From Chrysochromulina parva (lineage: Eukaryota > Haptophyta > Prymnesiales > Chrysochromulinaceae): 14,586 bases of DNA. Numbering within the stretch: position 1 is the stretch's first letter; each line of letters starts with the position of its first letter. The translations under genes and the position numbers were made by a program. The DNA lies in assembly GCA_002887195.1 (NCBI GenBank), contig PJAB01001424.1, positions 1-14,586 of the forward strand, read 5' to 3'. The notes under the pieces were generated by a model that was not told the origin of the DNA, did not search any database, and saw only the letters and a list, made by a program, of their open reading frames with translations. This document shows positions 8,962-14,586 of the stretch, in pieces.

Positions 8962-8967
8962 TTTATT
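8962..8967 (-). promoter_or_regulatory. Candidate polyadenylation signal of the sigma factor gene
   Basis: TTTATT on plus is AATAAA on minus, about 140 nt downstream of the sigma stop codon, in an AT-rich island. AATAAA is the canonical animal and plant signal, but many algae use other signals, so this is suggestive only. Confidence 0.35.
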
Positions 8968-9107
8968 AGTAACCAATCATGCATTAATCATAGTTACCGA
9001 GAACTGTGAACCGAACTTCGGTCTCCGCGCGTCCTGCGAGTGACACACCGTTCGCCATTGCACCCGGCGGGACCGGGAGGGCTCTCCGAAGTATACATTT
9101 GCACCTT

Positions 9108-9672
9108 TCAGATGCCTGCGACCGCCTCGAGCTGAAGGTAGTCGACCATCTGCTCCGACGCCTGGGGCGTGCGCAGTTTCTGCAGCGCGCGCGCCTCGAT
9201 CTGGCGCACACGCTCGCGCGTCACGCGCAGCCCCTGACCGATCTCCTCGAGCGTGCGCGCGCGCCCATCGCCGAGCCCAAAGCGGAGCCGGAGCACGTGC
9301 GACTCGCGCTCCGTGAGGGTCGAGTCGAGGATGCGCGACAGGTCCTCCCGGAGCATCGTGTTGTCGCACGCGTCGTGCGGCTGGACCTTGGGGTCCGAGA
9401 GCATGCGCTCGATCGTTGTCCCCTGTTGCGACGAGCTCGACCCCTTTTTGCGGTTAACCGTCGTCTCAAATGAGATCGTCGAGACGGTCGAGGTGCAGTC
9501 GATGCTGCGGAGCTTCTCGAGCGTATGGCCCATGTGCTCGGCCAGCTCCGCCTGCGTCGCCTGGCGCCCAAACTCCTGCTGCAGATCGCGCTTCGCCTTG
9601 CGCAGGTTGTTGACGGCATCGTGCATGTGCACAGGCAACCGGATGGTGCGCGAGTGGTCGGCGATGGAGCGC

Positions 9673-9704
<32 letters not shown>

Positions 9705-10703
9705 CGTCGAGAGGCGGAAGCCGCGCGACGCGTCAAACTTCTCAGCCGCCTTGATGAGCCCGAGCGACCCTTCCTGGATCAGATCGGGCATCGAGAGGCC
9801 CTGGTTGACATACTTTTTGGCGATCGAGACGACGAGGCGCAGGTTGGCCGAGACGAGCAGCTGCTTGTCGGCGCGCATGCGGCGCGTCTCGCGCTGCAGC
9901 TCGGGCACGCCGCCCTTGAGCCCGAGCGCCTCCGTGAGCTCGGCGTCAGTGCACGAGCGGCCGAGCGATTCGCTGAGGGCGTCACGCTCCTCCTTCCACT
10001 TGAGCTCGCGCTGCACAGACTTGGAGAGCGCCTGCACCTCGTGCGGCTCGAGCAGACGCTGCTTGCCGATGTTTTTGAGGTACCACTTCATCATGTCGTC
10101 GCCGCCGCCACGCAGGTTGACACGACCGTGCGACGTCGGCGCCTCCATGCCGTCGTCGTCATCGTCTGACTTGGCTTTCCTGGGCGCAACGGCCGTGTAC
10201 TGCGCCCACGCATGATCGTCCTTGACATCCTTGGTTACCGGCCGGCCTTGCTTGACCTTCACCAGGCCGCTGCTGACGTCCGCTGCTGAGCCGGATGGGG
10301 CGACTTTGCGCGACGAGCGCACTGCCGAGAGCGCGGCCGCCGACATTTGGATGGGCGGCGGAGAGACTGGCGCAGCTGCAGGCAGAGGCGGCGCCTGCGC
10401 GGGGACCTGGGCGGCGTCGCGGTTGAGTTCAGCCGCCTTGTTACGCCGCCCGATAAGGCGGTCTGACGGGTCGAGCTTCGAGCCGCCGATCTGGCCGTGG
10501 TAGACCTGCGGCTCGCCTGTCCCCCAGCTGCGCGCGGAAGCAGAGGCCGCCTCTGTAGAAACGGCGACGGCGAGCGGCGCGGCGGAGCGGCTAGCCGCAG
10601 AGCGTCCGCACCCGCACCCACTACCCACGCTTGGCGGAGCCACAAAGCTCGAAAGCGCCTCAGGCGCAGAGAACGCGAAGGCAATAAGGGCGACGTTCCT
10701 CAT
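9108..10703 (-). CDS. Nuclear-encoded plastid sigma-70 factor
   Basis: This intronless gene encodes 531 residues. The product directs the plastid's bacterial-type RNA polymerase to promoters. The presequence [24 protein letters not shown] is a signal peptide with Phe at +1, as in red-lineage complex plastids, followed by a Ser/Ala/Arg/Gly-rich transit-like stretch. A low-complexity linker with acidic DDDDD near residue 180 follows. Region 1.2 has [19 protein letters not shown]. Region 2 (about 276-355) has [35 protein letters not shown] and [14 protein letters not shown], including the -10 recognition helix. Region 3 follows to about 415. Region 4 (about 452-515) has LRLRFGL and the helix-turn-helix [21 protein letters not shown] for the -35 element. 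All core regions are intact, as in primary-type factors. The first in-frame ATG starts at 10703; a GTG lies directly before it. Which plastid genes it serves cannot be read from the sequence. Confidence 0.94.
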
Positions 10704-10948
10704 CACAATGGATGGATGTTTCGAGCTCCTCCTTTGACCTCAGCTCTCAGATCGAGAATTTTCACGAAGTCCATCGCGCACGTTTCTCGTAAAATGCTCA
10801 TGTGAGCCGCGGGGACTTCTCTTGTCAGTTTAGTTCAGTTCAGTTACTACATTTTAATTAAAGTACGCTGCCATCCCCCAAGCTCTCAAACGACACTTGT
10901 GTGTCCGTGCTCTAGCGACTTGTGGGCGGCGGGTGTTCCATAGAGCAC
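10704..10948. other. Spacer between legumain and sigma genes
   Basis: This 245-bp spacer lies between two minus-strand genes. It should hold the legumain 3' UTR and the sigma promoter. It contains four pentamers of the AGTTC type (10827-10846) and an AT-rich palindrome TTTAATTAAA (10853-10862). I see no RNA gene. Confidence 0.5.
10853..10862 (-). promoter_or_regulatory. AT-rich palindrome, candidate legumain poly(A) signal
   Basis: TTTAATTAAA is a perfect 10-bp palindrome. It contains ATTAAA, the commonest variant polyadenylation signal, on the minus strand about 90 nt downstream of the legumain stop. Because it also lies about 150 bp upstream of the sigma ATG, a promoter role is equally possible. 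Confidence 0.3.
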
Positions 10949-12334
10949 TTAGGCGCACGCCTCGGTGATGGCGGCGGCAATGGGGCGCGCGTCGCCGCTG
11001 GTGTGCGCGCAGAGGGCCGCCAGGGTGGCCGAGAACGGCATCGTCTGCGAGGTGAAGTCGCCGCACTGCGCCTTGTATGCGAGGTACGCAGTCTTGTGGC
11101 ACTGCATGTCCACGCGCGCTGGCTGGGCGAGGATGGCGTTGGAGCCGGCCATGACGGTGGCGGTGATCTTCTGGAAGGTCTTCTTGGCGGCGATGCGCGC
11201 CTGCACGCCGGCAACGAGTTCCAGGCCCGCCGCCTCCGAGCCCTCCATGAAGCGGGTGTAGGCCGACGCGATTTCAGCATCGGGCGACTTCATCGAGATG
11301 GCCGCCTTGGGCTTGAAGGTGCCCTCCTCGACCATCGCGGCGGCGCGGCCGGCCGAGTTGTAGTCGCCTTGGAAGGCATCGATGAATTCGGTCTTCATCG
11401 TCTTCGTGCCGAATTCGATGACGTGCGACTTGTCCGTCAGCTTGACGACCTTGTTGAACTGCTCCGCGAGGGTCCAGTTCTTGCCCATGGACACGTCTGA
11501 GTCCTCCATCCAATTGACGGAGTAGAGGTCGCCGAGGCACGAGTTGATGTTTTTGCCATCGACCATCGCGTCCGCGCCACAGTAGGTGCCCCATGACGAC
11601 TCGGCCGCGTTCGAGGCGGTCGTCGCGTAAATGTTGATGTCGGGCTTGAGGTCCTGGAACATGGAGCCGGACTCGCAGGCCTCGAGGTAGAAGACGAGCT
11701 CCTTGTACATGCCGGTGGTGTGCATGGCGTCGAGCGTGGCAATGAGGTCGGTCGCGTGGTAGATTTCCGACGGGAACGCGACGATGCCGACGCCACCGTG
11801 GTCGACGAAGTTGACGAAGACGCGCGAGTTGGTGCTGCTCTTGAGAACCTTGCCGTTTCCCTTGCCGGCGACCGCGGACGCGTCGCCCTTGAGCACGGCC
11901 TCGAAGACGGCCGGCGTCACGTCCTTGCCCTTGTAGTCAATGTTGCAGCCGGCGTACACGTCCACACCGGGGGTGCCCACCGCCGCTGCACCAGGGGGGG
12001 ACACGCTCAATTAGTGAGAAGAGGAGGGGGATGGGGAGGCGGGCGAGACGCAGCGTCGCGGCGTCATACTCGGCTTGTTGAACATCTTGCCCGGGTAGGG
12101 ATTCTCGGGGTTGTTGGCGATGTCATCGTACGCGAGCACGATGATGTTCGACTCCGGCATGCCAGCAGCTTTGGCGACCTGGTAGGCGTGGCACACGTCG
12201 GACTGGTGGCGGTAGTTGCCGTACGTGTTCGAGCCGGCAACCAGGACAGCCCAGTGGTCACCACCGGCCGCCACCGAGGCGCGAAGAGCGTTGGCATCGA
12301 AGGCCGCAAGGAGGGCAGTCGCGAGGTACAGCAT
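10949..12334 (-). CDS. LGMN: Legumain-type asparaginyl endopeptidase (C13 family), two exons
   Basis: Exons on minus are 12334-12070 and 11985-10949, giving 433 residues. Legumains are cysteine proteases of lysosomes or vacuoles that cut after Asn and mature other proteases. The N-terminus ([20 protein letters not shown]) is signal-peptide-like. The mature enzyme begins near D26 with [18 protein letters not shown] and YDDIA. The catalytic dyad is His151 in FVDHGG and Cys192 in EACESGSM; their spacing of 41 matches human legumain. VYATTA-like [13 protein letters not shown] and [10 protein letters not shown] are further family marks. The C-terminal prodomain keeps the cysteines ([26 protein letters not shown]) of the legumain stabilising domain. 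EACESGS separates it from the GPI-transamidase subunit GPI8. An upstream GTG extends the frame to 12442, but the ATG at 12334 puts the signal peptide at the very start. Confidence 0.93.
11986..12069 (-). other. Legumain intron (84 bp)
   Basis: On minus the donor is GTATGA at 12069 and the acceptor GGTGCAG ends at 11986. Splicing is phase 1 and gives [17 protein letters not shown], matching the legumain step between the PG..NKP segment and DVY.G. An in-frame stop near 12011 shows that read-through is not used. Another AG a few bases away cannot be excluded. Confidence 0.82.
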
Positions 12335-12457
12335 GTCTGTGATGAGGGGTACTCTTCCTCTTTCCGGGTCGCGAACAGGCGCAAGTCGGCGGCGCCGGTG
12401 CGACGAAACCTTTTCGACCTCGCACACCTCGAAACATGTCACGCCGCCTTACGGTTG

Positions 12458-12475
12458 CTGCTGCTGCTGCTGCTG
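12458..12475 (+). repeat. (CTG)6 trinucleotide run
   Basis: Six pure CTG units (CAG on minus) lie about 125-140 nt upstream of the legumain ATG, possibly in its 5' UTR or promoter. The run is short but could vary in length between strains. Confidence 0.9.
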
Positions 12476-12492
12476 TGAAACACACCGCGCAC

Positions 12493-12507
12493 CCCCCAAG
12501 CACGAGG
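12493..12507 (+). repeat. 15-bp direct repeat, copy 1
   Basis: CCCCCAAGCACGAGG occurs here and again at 12872-12886. Both copies follow similar CACAC/GCGC-rich sequence, so the similarity may extend imperfectly upstream. Confidence 0.75.
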
Positions 12508-12578
12508 GCCTCTATCGCTATGGACGGAGGTGTGGCCGACACAACCCGCTATTACACAGGCCGTTAATCGGCGGCATG

Positions 12579-12601
12579 GGGGGAGGCCGGCAGCCTCCCC
12601 C
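12579..12601. other. Perfect 9-bp stem-loop
   Basis: GGGGGAGGC (12579-12587) pairs with GCCTCCCCC (12593-12601) around a 5-nt loop. It lies about 245-267 nt upstream of the legumain ATG and about 410 nt beyond the zeta-like stop. Function is unknown. Confidence 0.75.
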
Positions 12602-12630
12602 TCTAGAGTAAACCGATAGTACCGATCGGA

Positions 12631-12649
12631 CCGCTGCTCGCAGCAGCGG
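12631..12649. other. Perfect 8-bp stem-loop
   Basis: CCGCTGCT (12631-12638) pairs with AGCAGCGG (12642-12649) around a 3-nt loop, 30 bp from the previous hairpin and next to an alternating GC tract at about 12659-12678. Function is unknown. Confidence 0.7.
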
Positions 12650-12871
12650 CCGCCGCGGCGGCGCGCACGCGCGCGCGCCGCGGTGGCGTCTCCCCCCGTA
12701 GTAACAGCGTAACCTGTCGCACATGCACCTCGCGCGGCGCCTCGAGTGGGGGTACATACCGCACCCGCGGCACCCCCTGCGCCCGTGCTGCAAGCACGGC
12801 GGCGCGCCGGGCACGCGCGAAGGCCCGTCGCCGCAGCTGCTGTTCAACACAACGCGCGCACACACTCCGGA

Positions 12872-12886
12872 CCCCCAAGCACGAGG
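12872..12886 (+). repeat. 15-bp direct repeat, copy 2
   Basis: This is the second copy of CCCCCAAGCACGAGG, 379 bp from the first and about 125 bp beyond the stop codon of the zeta-like gene. The pair may be the footprint of a local duplication or insertion. Confidence 0.75.
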
Positions 12887-13010
12887 TTGCTTGAGACCAT
12901 TATGGATCCTAGGGGGAAGGGGTGGGCGACGAAGAGTCCACGAGGAAACTACAGAGCTTGACAAATTGCTGCACACGATGAAAGAACAACTCAGAGTGGC
13001 GCTGTCGGAC

Positions 13011-14429
13011 TCACGGCGGCAACGCCAGCATCTCGGCGCCACGCTGCTTGGCTAGCTTGACAAGAGCCATGTGCTCACTCGCCGCCGCGGCGGTGTGCGT
13101 GCCGCCCACGAGTGCATACTCGAGCTTTGGGCGCTGCCCATCGATGTCGTTGGTGTAGAAAAGCGCACCATCCCCCGCGAGTCCCTCCCCAATGCTTGAG
13201 AGGTAGATGTGGAGCGATTTTTGGAGCGATTGGTAGATGAAGCGCGTAAAGCTCTCTGTCGTCTCGCGCCCAGTCTCCTTGCGGCGCGCGATGCCGCGCC
13301 GGCGTGCCGTCGTGAAGCTCGATAGCACGACAAGGAAGACGACCCTGTATCCCTTAGGCCGCAGGCGCGAAATGACCCGCCCACAGATGTTGACCGGATC
13401 GCGCGCGGAACCGTCGAAGATGATGTGCTTCCGCATACCGATCGCGATGTGGAAGTTCTCGTGGTTGACAAAGTTGGCGTACGGGCGCAGTTCGGCGTCG
13501 AAACCCGCGCCCATGCCCGCACACAGGCTGTGAAGGACTGCATCCGGGTCGAGCATGCAGAACTCGGACAGCTTGGGAGGCGTGAACATGCCGCCGAACG
13601 CACGCGCCATCTGGCTGTCAATGGGGCTGTCTTTGCCACGCAGCACCCAAGACTTGCCACTGCCCACAGGCCCAACGGTAATGATGGCGCAGGGCGGCGA
13701 ACGGCTGTCAGGAAGACGGAGGACTGAGACGGCGGTGCGCTGCGGCGCACCGAGCGGGGCTGCCCGGTGCGCCGCACCGTCCGCCTTGGCTCCAAAAAGC
13801 TCGCGCCGGAGCCGCATAATCTCGTCAAAGTCGGTCCAGCAAGGCAGGTAGCAGAAGAGCAAGTGGCGCACGCGGTGCATCTCCTCCTGCGAGAATGTCA
13901 GCTTGGCGTCGGGTCCATCCAGCGTCGGCGCAGCGTCGACGCTGCCGCCGCTGGCACCGCTATGCGTCCACGAGGGAGCAATAGCGAAGATCCGATGCAG
14001 CTGCTGCAACAGCTGCGGCGTCAGCTCAGGCAGCGCGATGCTGATGTGCGTGTGCACCAACTCGGCCAGTTGGGCGTCCTTTGAGCCCGCGGAGACCAAC
14101 TTCTCATCCTTGATGACGCGGATGGCCGCGGCTCCCACGCGCTTTGCAGCATCGGGATGGTTCAAGTTGGCCTCCGCCGCCACAGCAGTGACACACGCTC
14201 GTAGCAAGGCGAGATGCTTGGGACCCTGGACGTCCAGTGTGTCGAGCAGCGCAAGAAGTGACACTCGTTGTGTGCGCACAGGGTCCGCAAAAATAGTAAT
14301 CGGACGCGTTGTAGCTCCCACGCGCGAGCGGCTCTGGTCGACTTTGAGGATCGTAGGCAGCATGGGGAGCTCAGTTCGGAGAGACGCCAAGACGGAAAGG
14401 ACGGAAGAGGGGTCTTCACGCGACCGCAT
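13011..14429 (-). CDS. Uncharacterised protein with zeta-toxin-like P-loop kinase domain
   Basis: This intronless gene encodes 472 residues. The C-terminal half is a P-loop phosphotransferase resembling the zeta-toxin Pfam family. Walker A is GPVGSGKS (253-260). MLDPDAVLHSL (near 292-302) holds the acidic pair where family members place the catalytic Asp. HIIFDGSARDP and YRVVFLVVLSS fit the following strands, and an Arg-rich lid (ARRRGIARRKETGRE, about 371-388) fits the ATP-binding arginines. Residues 1-235 look mostly helical and I do not recognise them. Bacterial zeta enzymes phosphorylate UDP-N-acetylglucosamine; eukaryotic relatives are largely uncharacterised and there is no antitoxin-like neighbour, so I call a small-molecule or nucleotide kinase of unknown substrate. 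The first in-frame ATG is at 14429; the frame continues to a TTG at 14456. No signal peptide is evident, so it is probably cytosolic or nuclear. Confidence 0.72.
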   Translation of the reverse strand: MRSREDPSSVLSVLASLRTELPMLPTILKVDQSRSRVGATTRPITIFADPVRTQRVSLLALLDTLDVQGPKHLALLRACVTAVAAEANLNHPDAAKRVGAAAIRVIKDEKLVSAGSKDAQLAELVHTHISIALPELTPQLLQQLHRIFAIAPSWTHSGASGGSVDAAPTLDGPDAKLTFSQEEMHRVRHLLFCYLPCWTDFDEIMRLRRELFGAKADGAAHRAAPLGAPQRTAVSVLRLPDSRSPPCAIITVGPVGSGKSWVLRGKDSPIDSQMARAFGGMFTPPKLSEFCMLDPDAVLHSLCAGMGAGFDAELRPYANFVNHENFHIAIGMRKHIIFDGSARDPVNICGRVISRLRPKGYRVVFLVVLSSFTTARRRGIARRKETGRETTESFTRFIYQSLQKSLHIYLSSIGEGLAGDGALFYTNDIDGQRPKLEYALVGGTHTAAAASEHMALVKLAKQRGAEMLALPP

Positions 14430-14470
14430 AGATCCTCGTGCTGAAACGGTCTGCAATGTTTACGAAGTTA

Positions 14471-14581
14471 GTGCGTAACCCGGACTTCATTTACAAACAG
14501 GTGCATAACCCGGACGTCACTAACCCGGACTTGGCCGTGTCCGGGTTACGCACCTGTTTGTAAGTCCTTAACCCGGACTTC
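14471..14581. repeat. TAACCCGGACTT repeat array with 25-bp inverted repeat
   Basis: TAACCCGGAC occurs in direct orientation at 14476, 14506, 14521 and about 14570, and inverted at 14539-14548. GTGCRTAACCCGGAC occurs at 14471-14485 and 14501-14515, and inverted at 14539-14553. The arms 14491-14515 and 14539-14563 are inverted copies matching at 24 of 25 positions, around a 23-nt loop that itself holds another copy. The array starts about 40 bp upstream of the zeta-like ATG and runs to the window edge. Confidence 0.9.
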
Positions 14582-14586
14582 GAGGT

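Larger units (their letters stand above)
8453..9107. other. Convergent intergenic region between ARP8 and the sigma factor
   Basis: ARP8 (+) and the sigma gene (-) end toward each other here, so the 655 bp should be 3' UTRs and spacer. No protein-like frame is convincing and no tRNA is visible. The contents I can support are a two-part hairpin at 8911-8946, an AT-rich island at about 8958-9000 that stands out against the GC-rich background, and a minus-strand AATAAA inside it. Confidence 0.6.
12335..13010. other. Non-coding spacer between the zeta-like gene and legumain
   Basis: These 676 bp between two minus-strand genes should hold the 3' UTR of the zeta-like gene and the legumain promoter. 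Open frames on both strands have Arg/Cys/Pro-rich compositions typical of GC-rich noise. The spacer contains a CTG run, two perfect hairpins, an alternating GC stretch at about 12659-12678 and a repeated 15-mer, each listed separately or in the findings. No tRNA is visible. Confidence 0.55.

Noticed and set aside
8453..9107. tRNA or other structured RNA gene in the convergent spacer
   Set aside because: I found no B-box-like GGTTCGAATCC or cloverleaf. The hairpin at 8911-8946 alone is not enough to call an RNA gene.
9108..10703. Sigma factor as bacterial contamination or a prophage segment
   Set aside because: Neighbours on both sides are eukaryotic and intron-bearing, base composition is the same, and the protein carries a plastid-type presequence.
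12335..12442. N-terminal extension of legumain to 12442
   Set aside because: It would begin at GTG and place 36 Arg/Val/Glu-rich residues before the signal peptide. The ATG at 12334 gives a normal secretory start.
12518..13042. 174-codon minus-strand open frame in the spacer next to legumain
   Set aside because: It is Cys/Arg/Pro-rich with no domain, overlaps the end of the zeta-like gene, and runs through two hairpins and an alternating GC tract.
13011..14429. Zeta-like gene as half of a toxin-antitoxin module
   Set aside because: No small antitoxin-like frame lies next to it, the protein has a large extra N-terminal half, and the setting is a eukaryotic nuclear genome.
14476..14581. Telomeric repeat at the right edge
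   Set aside because: TAACCC is telomere-like, but the copies are spaced irregularly, continue as GGACTT and occur in both orientations, unlike a telomere array.

Overview
The window is a gene-dense stretch of a GC-rich eukaryotic nuclear genome. Three genes contain GT-AG spliceosomal introns, and several products exist only in eukaryotes: NPL4, a Yak1 kinase, ARP8 of INO80, and legumain. A bacterial-type sigma-70 factor sits among them. Its N-terminus looks like a signal peptide followed by Phe (LSS|FVAP), the pattern used to enter red-lineage complex plastids. This suggests a photosynthetic alga with a secondary red plastid. I favour a haptophyte, with a pelagophyte or other stramenopile as the alternative. 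The lineage is inferred from GC content and presequence style, not from a marker gene.

Layout. Positions 1-316: left flank with a G-box palindrome and a possible coding fragment leaving the window. 317-1846 (+): NPL4-like Cdc48 cofactor with an unusual hydrophobic N-terminal extension. 2150-5701 (+, three exons): Yak1-type DYRK kinase with a long Pro/Gly/Ser/Tyr-rich tail. 6013-8452 (+, two exons): ARP8. 8453-9107: convergent intergenic region with a two-part hairpin and an AT-rich minus-strand polyadenylation candidate. 9108-10703 (-): plastid sigma factor. 10949-12334 (-, two exons): legumain-type asparaginyl endopeptidase. 12335-13010: non-coding spacer with hairpins, a CTG run and a Z-DNA-prone stretch. 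13011-14429 (-): protein of unknown role with a zeta-toxin-like P-loop kinase domain. 14471-14581: direct and inverted copies of a TAACCCGGACTT-containing repeat just upstream of that gene.

The genes do not form a pathway. They are ordinary eukaryotic neighbours, three on plus facing three on minus. I found no convincing new multi-gene system. The points most worth checking are the presequence on NPL4 (a candidate for the symbiont-derived ERAD-like plastid import machinery), the zeta-like kinase with its unexplained N-terminal half, and the inverted repeat at the right edge.

Splice sites were placed by eye from reading frame, GT/AG dinucleotides and remembered family alignments. No computation or database search was run.
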